Source: Streptomyces sp. NRRL F-5727
Lineage (GTDB): Bacteria; Actinomycetota; Actinomycetes; Streptomycetales; Streptomycetaceae
DNA: 34,305 bases
Direction of reading: 5' to 3'
Assembly: GCF_000719555.1 (NCBI RefSeq)
Contig: NZ_JOGX01000063.1
Span: 1-34,305 of the forward strand
A program made the translations under genes and the position numbers. The notes under the pieces were generated by a model. That model saw nothing but the letters and a program-made list of their open reading frames with translations. It did not search any database and was not told where the DNA came from. Numbering within the stretch: position 1 is the stretch's first letter; each line of letters opens with the position of its first letter. Positions 24,518 to 32,094 of this stretch are shown here, one piece after another.

Positions 24518-26811
24518 TCCGTGGGCTCGCCGGCGCGCTGCCGGGGCAGCGCGGGCGGCAGCCGGTCGAGGAGCGCGGCCCGCCGTTCGGCGAAGGCGGG
24601 GTCGGCCTGGTAGTCGGAGTGGCCGAGGACCGGTTCGGGCAGCGGGTGGACGCGGGTGCGTCCGTACGCGACGGGGTCGCGCAGCGCCGGGGCGTCGACG
24701 CCGGGCCGGCCGTCCTCCGCCGGGACGCGGACCGGGCCGCCGATGGGGTCGGTGGCCCGGTGCAGGTTGGTCCAGCAGTGCACGGCCCGGTGCAGGCCGC
24801 GCAGCGCGTCGGGGCCGAAGTAGGCGGGGAACCAGCGCCCGTAGAGCCGTTCCAGCGGGGAGCCGTAGGTGAGCAGGGCGACCCGGGCGCGGGTGGCGGA
24901 CGGCAGCTGCCAGACCGCCGCGGCGGCGAGGACGCTGCCCTGGGAGTGGCCGGAGATGACGAGCCGGCCGCCGGTGTGCCCGGTCCAGGAGCGCATCCGC
25001 CAGGTGAGGTCGGGCACGGCCCGCTCGGCGTAGCAGGGCGGCGCGAAGGGGTGGGCGGCACGCGGCCAGAAGGTGCCGACGTCCCAGAGGATGCCGATGG
25101 TGCGGCGGGCGGAGGCGTCGCGGTAGGCGCGGCGGCCCCAGGTCACGAAGAGCAGGAAGCCGAAGCCGATCATCCAGGAGCCGAGCGCCTGGGTGGTGGT
25201 GGCGAGCCCCGCGACGGCGGGGTGCGCGTCGGCGAAGGCGCGGCCGGGGACCTCGCCGCTCGCCCACGCGCCGGCGACGGAGGCGGCGCCGAGGAGCAGG
25301 GCGGTGCCGGCGACGACCCCGACGAGGACGGGGGCGGAGTCGGTGAGCGAGGCGCGGGCGCGGCTCGCGGCGATCTGGCCGGTACGGACCGGGTCGGGGC
25401 GTTCGTCGGCGTAGTCGGCCTCGACGGCGCCCCGCAGCCGGCGGGTCGCGAGCGCGGTGCGGACGCCGAGCAGGGCGGCGGGTGCGAGCAGCAGCAGGAG
25501 CAGGACGGGGATGACGGACGCCTGCCAGCTGAGGAGGACGGGCGGGCCGGTCAGCCGGGCCGGGTCGGCGGATCCGTCGAGCCGGTCCGCGACCCACTGG
25601 GCGACGCCGCCGGACATGACCCCGCCCAGCGCGCAGGCGAGCACGGCGGTGGCGGGCCCGCCGAGTCCGGCGAGGGCGGTGCGGGGGTCGCGCCGCGGGC
25701 GCTGGAGCAGCAGGGCGACCGCGCCGAGGGCGACGACGAGGCCGCCCTGGGCGAGGGTGAGGACACCGAAGACGGCGTTCCCGGGAAGGGTGCCGGTGGA
25801 GGTCCAGCCGGGCCGGTCCCAGGCGGTGTGCACGGCGGTCAGCGCGAGGAGCCCGGCGGCGAGGGCCGACAGGCGGGTGAAGACGGCGCTGTCGACGCGC
25901 TGGTCGAGCCGGCGCTCGCTGCGGCCCCGGCCGCAGACCGACCAGAGCACCAGCGCGGCGCAGGCCACCAGGGCGGCCCGCAGGGCGAGTCCGGTGGCGG
26001 CGAGCGCGCCGGTGTCCTGGCGGGCGGGGGCGGCGGCGAGGGCGCCGGCGACGGTGAGGAGACCGGCGGCGGTGTGCGCGGCGCGCAGCCGGGCGACGAG
26101 CCGTCTGCCGTACCAGAATCCGGGCCGGCCGAGCGCGGGCCCCGGGTCGGCGGGCGGCACGGGGGTGACGGGGTGGTCGTCCGTGGGCGGGCGCTGGGCC
26201 TCGTACGCGCACCAGGTGCGGCGGGAGAGGTACCAGAGGAGGGTGACGAGCGCGGTCGGGAGGACGGCGGCGAGAGCGAGCCTGCGGCCGGGTCCCGACC
26301 ACCAGCCGCCCCGGTCGGCGGCGAGGAAGCCGAGCCAGGCGCGTCCGTCGGCGCAGCCGGCGGTCCCGGCGCACTGCCAGGCCGTCAGGTCGAGGGCGAC
26401 CTCGCAGACGGCGGCCGTGAGCAGGACGGTGAGGGTGAGGGCGAGCAGCCGGACGAGCACGCCGTAGAGCCGGACGAGGCCGGGCCGGCCGACGGCGGGC
26501 GGCCGCATCCAGTGGGCGAGGTTGACGACCATGAACGGCAGGAGCAGCAGCCACAGGGCGCGGGCGCCGTCGCCCGAGGTCAGGTTGGACCAGACGTACG
26601 CCTCCGGTACCGGCCGGGCCGCGTACCGGTCCGGGTGGTCCTCGGCGTCGAGGTCGTCGGCGCGGCGGTGCACGGCGGCGGTCTCGTCGCCGGTGACCCG
26701 CACGGTCCTGGGGTCGTCCAGCATGGACTGGGGGGAGGCGCCGCCGACGCCGTGGACGAGGAGTTCGAGCGCCGCGCCACCGTGCTCCGGGGCGGGTGTG
26801 GCAGGGGACAC
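24487..26811 (-). CDS. Large multi-pass membrane protein with serine-hydrolase-like C-terminus (774 aa)
   Basis: It starts with a lipase-type oxyanion motif LLVHGVGG (17-24) and contains about ten hydrophobic helices between residues ~85 and ~560. A long C-terminal region then carries the nucleophile elbow GHSQGS (S623), a possible acid D688 in ATDPIGG and a possible base H731 in LGHSDYQ. The hydrolase fold is thus split: the oxyanion strand precedes the membrane helices and the nucleophile follows them. A membrane lipase or esterase is the likely role, inferred from these motifs only. The GTG at 26811 has GAGGAAG upstream. The gene overlaps the convergent beta-helix/AAA+ gene by 31 bp and is divergent from the DeoR gene. 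Confidence 0.85.
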   Translation of the reverse strand: MSPATPAPEHGGAALELLVHGVGGASPQSMLDDPRTVRVTGDETAAVHRRADDLDAEDHPDRYAARPVPEAYVWSNLTSGDGARALWLLLLPFMVVNLAHWMRPPAVGRPGLVRLYGVLVRLLALTLTVLLTAAVCEVALDLTAWQCAGTAGCADGRAWLGFLAADRGGWWSGPGRRLALAAVLPTALVTLLWYLSRRTWCAYEAQRPPTDDHPVTPVPPADPGPALGRPGFWYGRRLVARLRAAHTAAGLLTVAGALAAAPARQDTGALAATGLALRAALVACAALVLWSVCGRGRSERRLDQRVDSAVFTRLSALAAGLLALTAVHTAWDRPGWTSTGTLPGNAVFGVLTLAQGGLVVALGAVALLLQRPRRDPRTALAGLGGPATAVLACALGGVMSGGVAQWVADRLDGSADPARLTGPPVLLSWQASVIPVLLLLLLAPAALLGVRTALATRRLRGAVEADYADERPDPVRTGQIAASRARASLTDSAPVLVGVVAGTALLLGAASVAGAWASGEVPGRAFADAHPAVAGLATTTQALGSWMIGFGFLLFVTWGRRAYRDASARRTIGILWDVGTFWPRAAHPFAPPCYAERAVPDLTWRMRSWTGHTGGRLVISGHSQGSVLAAAAVWQLPSATRARVALLTYGSPLERLYGRWFPAYFGPDALRGLHRAVHCWTNLHRATDPIGGPVRVPAEDGRPGVDAPALRDPVAYGRTRVHPLPEPVLGHSDYQADPAFAERRAALLDRLPPALPRQRAGEPTDQGSSGRSSG

Positions 26812-26870
26812 TTAGGAGTCTTCCTCTCGTGGGTGGGAGGATGCGACGTCGGCTCCAGGATCGCGGACGA

Positions 26871-26888
26871 CCGTGCGCCCGCGCACGG
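26871..26888. promoter_or_regulatory. 18-bp palindrome, candidate operator in the hydrolase/DeoR divergent region
   Basis: CCGTGCGC-CC-GCGCACGG is a perfect 8-bp dyad with a 2-bp spacer in the 135-bp divergent region. It is 59 bp from the DeoR start and about 60 bp from the hydrolase start. A DeoR-type autoregulatory operator is possible but unproven. Confidence 0.45.
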
Positions 26889-26946
26889 CCTCTCACCGAA
26901 TCCGGCAGCCATTCCCTCGTCTCCTGCGGAAGGACCGGCCCCGACG

Positions 26947-27765
26947 GTGACTGACAATCAGAACCTGCTCGCGGAGCAGCGGCGCGCCCTGATCCTCGAC
27001 GAGGTGCGGCGGCGCGGCGGCGTCCGGGTGAACGAGCTGACGCGGCGGCTGGGCGTCTCCGACATGACGATCCGCCGTGACCTGGACGCGCTGGCCCGGC
27101 AGGGCGTGGTCGCGAAGGTGCACGGCGGGGCGGTGCCGGTGGCGGAGCCGAGCACCCACGAGCCGGGTTTCGAGGCGAAGTCGGCGCTGGAGCCGAGCGC
27201 GAAGGACGAGATCGCAGGGGCGGCGGCGGCGCTGGTGCCGCCGGGTTCGGCGATCGCGCTGTCCGGCGGGACGACGACGTACGCGCTGGCCCGTCGGCTG
27301 CTGGACGTGCCGGACCTGACCGTGGTGACGAACTCGGTCCGGGTGGCGGACGTCTTCCACGAGGCGCGGCCCGCGGCGGGCGAGGGCCGGCGGGCGCCGA
27401 CCGTGGTGCTGACCGGCGGGGTGCGCACGCCGTCGGACGCGCTGGTGGGGCCGGTGGCGGACCGGGCGGTCCGCTCGCTCCACTTCGATCTGCTGTTCCT
27501 CGGGGTGCACGGGCTGTCGGTGGAGGCGGGGCTGTCGACGCCGAACCTGGCGGAGGCGGAGACCAACGGCTGTCTGATCCGGTCGGCGCGCCGGGTGGTG
27601 GTGGTCGCGGACCACACCAAGTGGGGGACGGTGGGCCTGAGTTCGTTCGGGACGCTGGACGAGGTGGACACCTGGGTGACGGACCGGGGCATGGCGGCGG
27701 AGGTGCGGGCGGAGGTCGCGGAGCACGTACCGGGTCTCCTCGTGGCCGGCGAGACGGCGGCGTGA
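26947..27765 (+). CDS. DeoR/GlpR-family transcriptional regulator (272 aa)
   Basis: An N-terminal helix-turn-helix (residues ~27-50: VNELTRRLGVSDMTIRRDL) is followed by the DeoR sensor fold with the KVHGGAV segment, DEIAGAAAALVPPGSAIALSGG (a phosphosugar-binding-type loop, ~79-100), LTVVTNSV, VVLTGGV and VVVADHTKWG. These regulators usually repress sugar or nucleoside metabolism and respond to phosphorylated sugars. No such genes are adjacent, so the regulon is unknown. GTG 26947 has GGAAGGA 12 bp upstream. The stop overlaps the next start by GTGA, so the following SRPBCC gene is translationally coupled. Confidence 0.95.
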   Translation: MTDNQNLLAEQRRALILDEVRRRGGVRVNELTRRLGVSDMTIRRDLDALARQGVVAKVHGGAVPVAEPSTHEPGFEAKSALEPSAKDEIAGAAAALVPPGSAIALSGGTTTYALARRLLDVPDLTVVTNSVRVADVFHEARPAAGEGRRAPTVVLTGGVRTPSDALVGPVADRAVRSLHFDLLFLGVHGLSVEAGLSTPNLAEAETNGCLIRSARRVVVVADHTKWGTVGLSSFGTLDEVDTWVTDRGMAAEVRAEVAEHVPGLLVAGETAA

Positions 27766-28220
27766 GCCGGTTCCGGGTGGTGCGGAGCGCGCCGCTGGGG
27801 CCGGAGGAGGCGTGGCGGCGGCTCACCGACTGGCCGGCGCACGGCCGGCAGGTGCCGCTGACCCGTACGACGGTCCTGACGCCCGGCCCGAGCGGGCCCG
27901 GGACGCGGTTCACCGCGCGCACCGGGCTCGGCCCGCTGGGCTTCGACGACCCGATGGAGGTGGTCCGCTGGGAGCCGCCGCGCGGGGACCGGCCGGGGGT
28001 GTGCCGGCTGGAGAAGCACGGGCGGCTGGTGCGCGGCTGGGCGGAGATCGAGGTGGAACCGGCGGCCGGCGGCGTGCGGGTGGTGTGGACGGAGGAGCTG
28101 GCGGTACGCGGAGTGCCGAAGGTCCTCGACGGGGTGCTGGCGCGGGCGGGCCGGATGGTGTTCGGCCGGGCCCTGGACGGGCTGCTCACCCCGCACCGCT
28201 CGAACGGGCTTACGTCTTGA
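27762..28220 (+). CDS. SRPBCC-family protein (152 aa)
   Basis: A START/Bet v1-like (SRPBCC) fold that binds a hydrophobic ligand in a cavity. It begins SRFRVVRSAPLGPEEAWRRL, a strand then helix opening, contains the strand HGRLVRGWAEIEVEP and ends with a long C-terminal helix (VLDGVLARAGRMVFGRALDGLL). No catalytic motif is seen. GTG 27762 overlaps the DeoR stop (GTGA), so it depends on translation of that gene. Close relatives are annotated as polyketide-cyclase or dehydrase-like, without known activity. Confidence 0.85.
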   Translation: MSRFRVVRSAPLGPEEAWRRLTDWPAHGRQVPLTRTTVLTPGPSGPGTRFTARTGLGPLGFDDPMEVVRWEPPRGDRPGVCRLEKHGRLVRGWAEIEVEPAAGGVRVVWTEELAVRGVPKVLDGVLARAGRMVFGRALDGLLTPHRSNGLTS

Positions 28221-28232
28221 CGGCGTGTCAGC

Positions 28233-28238
28233 TAGGGT
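28233..28238 (+). promoter_or_regulatory. Possible promoter of the second SRPBCC gene
   Basis: TAGGGT fits TANNNT and is 38 bp before ATG 28277. The dyad TGAC-GGCGT-GTCA (28218-28230) lies directly upstream and may be an operator. A -35 candidate is TTACGT, 17 bp upstream of TAGGGT. Confidence 0.4.
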
Positions 28239-28276
28239 GCTTGCTCCCATCCGATCCCCTCGGGGAGGTCCGGTCC

Positions 28277-28795
28277 ATGCCACGCCGACTGCGGCCGGTG
28301 GAGCTCGACTTCACCGCCGTCGCGCCCGTCCGCCTCGCCTTCGAGGCCATGCTCCAGGCACCGCCCCCGGCCGTCTACCGTTCGATAGCGGTGGAGGTGG
28401 GCAGCCTGCCCGCCTGGTTCACCCCGGTCGCGTCCGCCGTCCCCTTCGACGACGGGGCGCGCCGGACGATCCGGCTGCGCGGCGGCGTCCGGTTCGAGGA
28501 GACGATCCTGGCCGCCGAGCCGGACCTCCGCTACGCCTACCGCGTGGACCTCACCAACGCCCCGGCCGTGTCCGCGCTGGCCGAGGAGTGGGCGCTCTCC
28601 CCGGAGGGGCCGGGGACGCGGCTGCGCTGGACGATGGCGGCCGACGGCCCGACCCCGTTCCGCGCCGGTCTGCGGCTGGCGTCACCGGGGCTGGGCCTGT
28701 CCTTCCGCCGGGCGGCGGCCGCGCTGGACCGGCGGCTCACTCCGGCCAGACGCCCGTCGCCAGGAAGCGCTCGACAGCAGCGGCGTACGGGGTGA
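28277..28795 (+). CDS. SRPBCC-family protein (172 aa)
   Basis: A second SRPBCC/polyketide-cyclase-like protein, unrelated in detail to the first. It begins with the strand [18 protein letters not shown], then a helix ([14 protein letters not shown]), and has the pattern [19 protein letters not shown] and [10 protein letters not shown]. No catalytic residues are identified. A good Shine-Dalgarno (GGGGAGG, 8 bp upstream) supports ATG 28277. The last 59 bp overlap tail to tail with the Cds1-type gene, so the Arg/Gln-rich C-terminus may be a recent extension. Confidence 0.82.
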   Translation: MPRRLRPVELDFTAVAPVRLAFEAMLQAPPPAVYRSIAVEVGSLPAWFTPVASAVPFDDGARRTIRLRGGVRFEETILAAEPDLRYAYRVDLTNAPAVSALAEEWALSPEGPGTRLRWTMAADGPTPFRAGLRLASPGLGLSFRRAAAALDRRLTPARRPSPGSARQQRRTG

Positions 28796-29864
28796 TGTCG
28801 AGGCCCTGCTCCGCGAGCCAGGCGTCCGAGTAGTACTTGTCGAGGTAGCGGTCGCCGGGGTCGCAGATGAGGGTGACGACGCTGCCGGTGCGCTCCTCGG
28901 CGACCATCTCGGCCACGATCTTGAGGGCGCTCCACAGGCCGGTGCCGGTGGAGCCGCCGGCCTTCCGGCCGATCGCGGTCTCCAGGGCGCGGACGGCGGC
29001 GATGCTCGCCGCGTCCGGGACCTTCATCATCCGGTCGACGGCGCCGGGCACGAAGCTGGGCTCCATCCGGGGCCGGCCGATGCCCTCGATGCGCGAGCCG
29101 CAGTCGGCGGTGGCGTCGGGGTCGTGGCGCACCCAGCCGTCGAAGAAGCAGGAGTTCTCCGGGTCGGCCACACAGATCCGGGTGTCCTGCTGGGTGTAGT
29201 GGACGTAGCGGGCGATGGTGGCGGAGGTGCCGCCGGTGCCGGCGGTGGCGACGATCCAGGCCGGTTCGGGGTAGCGCTCCAGCCGCAGCTGCTGGTAGAT
29301 CGACTCGGCGATGTTGTTGTTGCCGCGCCAGTCGGTGGCCCGCTCGGCGTAGGTGAACTGGTCCATGTAGTGGCCGCCGGTGCGGGCCGCGAGCGCCGCC
29401 GACTCCTCGTACATCGAGCGCGGGTCGTCGACGAAGTGGCACTGCCCGCCGTGGAATTCGATGAGCCGGCACTTCTCGGGGCTCGTGGTGCGGGGCATCA
29501 CGGCGACGAACGGGACGCCGATGAGCTTCGCGAAGTACGCCTCGGAGACGGCGGTCGAGCCGCTGGACGCCTCGATGACGGGCTTGCCGGGGCGGATCCA
29601 GCCGTTGCAGAGCGCGTACAGGAAGAGCGAGCGGGCGAGCCGGTGCTTGAGGCTGCCGGTGGGGTGGGTGGACTCGTCCTTGAGGTAGAGGTCGATGCCC
29701 CACTTCTCGGGGAGCGGGAAGCGCAGCAGATGGGTGTCGGCGGAGCGGTTGGCGTCGGCCTGGACCTTGCGGACCGCTTCCTTCAGCCAGGCGCGGTAGG
29801 CCGGATCGCTGCGGTCGACGTCCACGGTGGCCGTGGCCCCGACGGTGTGGGGGGTGGTGCTCAA
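28737..29864 (-). CDS. cds1: PLP-dependent cysteine desulfhydrase / cysteine-synthase family, Cds1-like (375 aa)
   Basis: A fold-type II PLP enzyme. The PLP lysine is K73 in [13 protein letters not shown] (68-79). The substrate loop is [11 protein letters not shown] (99-109) and the phosphate-binding glycine loop is GTGGTSATI (209-217). It closely resembles mycobacterial Cds1 (Rv3684), which releases sulfide from cysteine, by the [19 protein letters not shown] block. It differs from CysK/CBS enzymes and has no CBS domains. Role: sulfide production or cysteine turnover. The start codon is TTG 29864, supported by GAGGAG six bases upstream. It converges on and overlaps the SRPBCC gene. Confidence 0.9.
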   Translation of the reverse strand: MSTTPHTVGATATVDVDRSDPAYRAWLKEAVRKVQADANRSADTHLLRFPLPEKWGIDLYLKDESTHPTGSLKHRLARSLFLYALCNGWIRPGKPVIEASSGSTAVSEAYFAKLIGVPFVAVMPRTTSPEKCRLIEFHGGQCHFVDDPRSMYEESAALAARTGGHYMDQFTYAERATDWRGNNNIAESIYQQLRLERYPEPAWIVATAGTGGTSATIARYVHYTQQDTRICVADPENSCFFDGWVRHDPDATADCGSRIEGIGRPRMEPSFVPGAVDRMMKVPDAASIAAVRALETAIGRKAGGSTGTGLWSALKIVAEMVAEERTGSVVTLICDPGDRYLDKYYSDAWLAEQGLDITPYAAAVERFLATGVWPE

Positions 29865-29918
29865 CGGTCTCTCCTCGCTGTCCCTGCCGGGGCGGAGCCC
29901 GGCCTTCCCACCCTCGAC

Positions 29919-29948
29919 GATACCGCTCTCACCTGGGCAAACGTTCCC
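29919..29948 (-). promoter_or_regulatory. GGGAAC-18-GGTATC, possible ECF-type promoter of the Cds1 gene
   Basis: On the minus strand GGGAAC (29943-29948) and GGTATC (29919-29924) are 18 bp apart, 55 bp before the start codon. GGAAC-type -35 boxes are typical of ECF sigma factors. Further GGAACGCC motifs lie at 29963-29970 and 29975-29982. Confidence 0.3.
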
Positions 29949-30059
29949 TTTGACGCCCCATAGGAACGCCTTGGGGAACGCCCGTACGACGGTCCCTGGT
30001 GCCCGCGGCGACGGCCCGGCACACTGGGAGGGACGGGCAGACGGAAGGGGTGGACCGGC

Positions 30060-30377
30060 ATGACGGAACCGGAGTTCAGCGCCAGGGGCGTACGGATCGC
30101 GCGCTGGCCGCGCTCGCTCACCCGGGCCGGGGAGGTCCGCATCGAGGACGGCCGGCTCGCGCTGCTGACGAGTTACGGCTCCGAGATCGACAGCGCGCCG
30201 GTGAAGGCGGTGCGGGCGGGCCGCCCGTGGTTCGCGAAGGGCGACGAGACGGTGGCGCGGGTGAACGGCACGCGGTACCGCCTCACCATGGACGGCGCCG
30301 GGGAGGACGACGACCGGGACGTCGAGCAGGCGGGCCGCTTCCTCGCCGCGCTGAAGCGGGCGGCCGGCGGCCGCTGA
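30060..30377 (+). CDS. Small protein of unknown function (105 aa)
   Basis: A soluble, beta-rich protein. It has the pattern [21 protein letters not shown] and [24 protein letters not shown], suggesting a small barrel (PH- or SH3-like). The C-terminus is helical ([17 protein letters not shown]). No known domain is recognised. ATG 30060 is supported by AAGGGG upstream. It is divergent from the Cds1-type gene across 195 bp. Confidence 0.75.
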   Translation: MTEPEFSARGVRIARWPRSLTRAGEVRIEDGRLALLTSYGSEIDSAPVKAVRAGRPWFAKGDETVARVNGTRYRLTMDGAGEDDDRDVEQAGRFLAALKRAAGGR

Positions 30378-30436
30378 CGGCCGGCCCGGGGCGCTGACCT
30401 GGGGAAGCTCGCGGCGGGTTGCGGGGCGGTGACGGC

Positions 30437-30486
30437 TGGTTCACGCTGGAACCACCTCACTGAGGGTCGATCGGCGGTGACACCGC
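30437..30486 (+). promoter_or_regulatory. Two dyads upstream of the HATPase gene
   Basis: TGGTTC-ACGCTG-GAACCA (30437-30454) and the odd palindrome GCGGTGACACCGC (30474-30486) lie 130 and 82 bp before GTG 30568, in the 190-bp gap. They could be regulator sites. A promoter is not evident. Confidence 0.4.
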
Positions 30487-30567
30487 GCACAGCGCGCCGC
30501 CACTGCCGTACCGCATGACAGATCCGAATCTCCGTCTTCTTCAGGACTACTTCGGGGAGTCGCAGCC

Positions 30568-31146
30568 GTGATCAGCGAGCCGAGCAGGTATTACGCGGTG
30601 GAGCTCCATGCCCTGCCGCCGCGGATCGGACAGATCCGCAGGATCGTCGCCGCCCATCTGCGCCATTGGCAGCTCGACGACTTGGTCGATCCCGTCGGAC
30701 TGGGAGTGACCGAGCTGTTGACCAATGTGCACCGCCATGCGCAGCCCGACAAGGAGTGCACCGTCGAGCTGGAACTCCTGCTCGACCGGCTGACCGTCTC
30801 GGTCCGGGACAACGACCCCCGGATACCGGTGGCGTCGGAGGCGGCCGTCGAGGACCTGTGGGACGGGCCGGACGCGCTCGCCACCTCGGGCCGCGGCCTC
30901 GCCATCGTGGGGGCGCTCAGCGACAGCTGGGGCGTCCGCCCGCGCGGGGTGAGCGGCAAGGTCGTCTGGTTCACCCTCACCGCCCCGCCGTGCGCCGGCG
31001 GTCTCGCGGTCACCGGCGCCGAGGCCGGACGGGGCTTCGGGCTCGTGCCCCTGGCACCGGTCGTCTCGTACAGCCGGCTCGCGGGCGTGCCGCTGAGCAC
31101 GCCCGCGGAGGCCCCGGCGCTCGCGGCGAGCGGGGCCCGGGCCTGA
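30568..31146 (+). CDS. ATP-binding (HATPase_c_2) regulator, anti-sigma-factor type (192 aa)
   Basis: A small GHKL ATP-binding domain of the RsbW/SpoIIAB-like class. The N-box is ELLTNVHRHA (49-58), the G1 box DNDPRIP (81-87) and the G2 box SGRGLAIVGALSDSWG (107-122). A C-terminal extension of about 50 residues is variable. Streptomyces has dozens of these; some are anti-sigma or serine-kinase regulators and most have unknown partners. GTG 30568 has GGGGAG upstream. It ends in a palindrome shared with the convergent methyltransferase gene. Confidence 0.92.
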   Translation: MISEPSRYYAVELHALPPRIGQIRRIVAAHLRHWQLDDLVDPVGLGVTELLTNVHRHAQPDKECTVELELLLDRLTVSVRDNDPRIPVASEAAVEDLWDGPDALATSGRGLAIVGALSDSWGVRPRGVSGKVVWFTLTAPPCAGGLAVTGAEAGRGFGLVPLAPVVSYSRLAGVPLSTPAEAPALAASGARA

Positions 31147-31157
31147 GGGCTCAGGCC
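31140..31157. terminator. Bidirectional palindrome holding both stop codons
   Basis: GGCCTGAGGGCTCAGGCC is an 8-bp inverted repeat. It contains the TGA of the HATPase gene (31144-31146) and the TGA of the minus-strand methyltransferase gene (31151-31153). Confidence 0.6.
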
Positions 31158-31918
31158 GTGGCCACCAGCGTCAGGTAGGCGATGCCGAGGACGTTCCGGT
31201 AGCCGTTCAGCCAGCTCGACCGCTGCCGGTCGACCCGCTCGCGGGTCTCGGCCGCCAGCGGGTGGTCCGGGTGGGCGGCGAGCCACAGCTCCGTGTCGTA
31301 CCGGTAGCCGGACTCGAACGCCTCCCACTCGTCGCGGCCGGCCGTCTCGATCCACACCGGGCGGAAGCCGGCCTCGATCGCCAGGTCGACCAGGCCGCCC
31401 AGCGAGAGGTGGTCGCCGGTGGCGGCGCCGGGCCACATCCCGGCGAGCTCCGTCTCGGTCGGGGTCCGCTCCCAGAAGCCCTCGCCGAGCACCACCAGAC
31501 CGCCGGGCCGGACGAGCCGGCGCAGCTCGCGCAGCGCCTCCGCCGGGTCGTGCACCTCCGGGTCGCACAGCGCCTGGCTGGAGCCGAGGCAGAGGATCGC
31601 GTCGACGGGGCCGCGCTCGGTGCCGCGCGCGGACTCCTCCACGAAGACGGAGCGGTCGGCGAGACCGCGCTCCGCGGCGAGCGCGCGGCCCCGGGCGAGG
31701 TCCTCGGCGTTGATGTCGATGCCGATGCCCTTCGCCCCGGGCACCGCGTCGAGGACCCGGAGCAGCAACTCGCCCCAGCCACAGCCGATGTCGAGGACGT
31801 CCGCGGGGCCGGCGTCGGCGATCCGGCGGACGAGGCTCTCGGCCCGCTCCTCGGAGAGCGGGCCGTGGAAGGTGAGGCTGCCCAGGCGGGGCGGGAGTGG
31901 GGCGTCGGAAGTGATCAT
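31151..31918 (-). CDS. SAM-dependent methyltransferase (255 aa)
   Basis: A class I Rossmann methyltransferase. Motif I is VLDIGCGWGELLLRVL (41-56), with the acidic ribose-binding residue D68 in GIGIDIN (64-70). SVFVEES and VDAILCLGSSQAL (motif IV region), then RRLVRPGGLVVLGEGFWER (motif VI region), complete the core. A C-terminal segment (GYRYDTELWLAAHPDHP) is polar. The substrate is unknown; a small molecule is likely. ATG 31918 has TAGCCT eight bases upstream and no clear Shine-Dalgarno. A 17-bp tandem repeat lies 49 bp upstream. Confidence 0.9.
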   Translation of the reverse strand: MITSDAPLPPRLGSLTFHGPLSEERAESLVRRIADAGPADVLDIGCGWGELLLRVLDAVPGAKGIGIDINAEDLARGRALAAERGLADRSVFVEESARGTERGPVDAILCLGSSQALCDPEVHDPAEALRELRRLVRPGGLVVLGEGFWERTPTETELAGMWPGAATGDHLSLGGLVDLAIEAGFRPVWIETAGRDEWEAFESGYRYDTELWLAAHPDHPLAAETRERVDRQRSSWLNGYRNVLGIAYLTLVATA

Positions 31919-31966
31919 GGACGGCGAGGCTACCGGCCCGGGCGGGCCCCGCGCAGCCGTTTTCGC

Positions 31967-32066
31967 GCACGCGTTCCCCGGAAGCACGCGTTCCCTGGAA
32001 GGACGTGCCCTCCGGAAGGACGTGCTCTCCGAAAGCACGCGTTCCGTGGAAGCCGTCTTCCCTGGA
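31967..32066. repeat. Five-unit 17-bp tandem repeat plus degenerate sixth copy
   Basis: Head-to-tail units are 31967-31983, 31984-32000, 32001-32017, 32018-32034 and 32035-32051. A shortened degenerate unit follows at 32052-32066. Units 1, 2 and 5 are nearly the same (GCACGCGTTCC, two variable bases, GGAA). Units 3 and 4 share a variant (GGACGTG, then C/T-rich, then CGGAA or CGAAA). Most units carry TTCC-NN-GGAA or a close variant. They lie in the 176-bp gap between the ROK stop and the methyltransferase start. Confidence 0.9.
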
Positions 32067-32094
32067 CGAAGGCGGAACTGCGCGCCGCCCCGGG

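Noticed and set aside
22561..27765. 1734-codon plus-strand frame
   Set aside because: Only its last part is real (DeoR, 26947-27765). The rest is shadow of the beta-helix and hydrolase genes.
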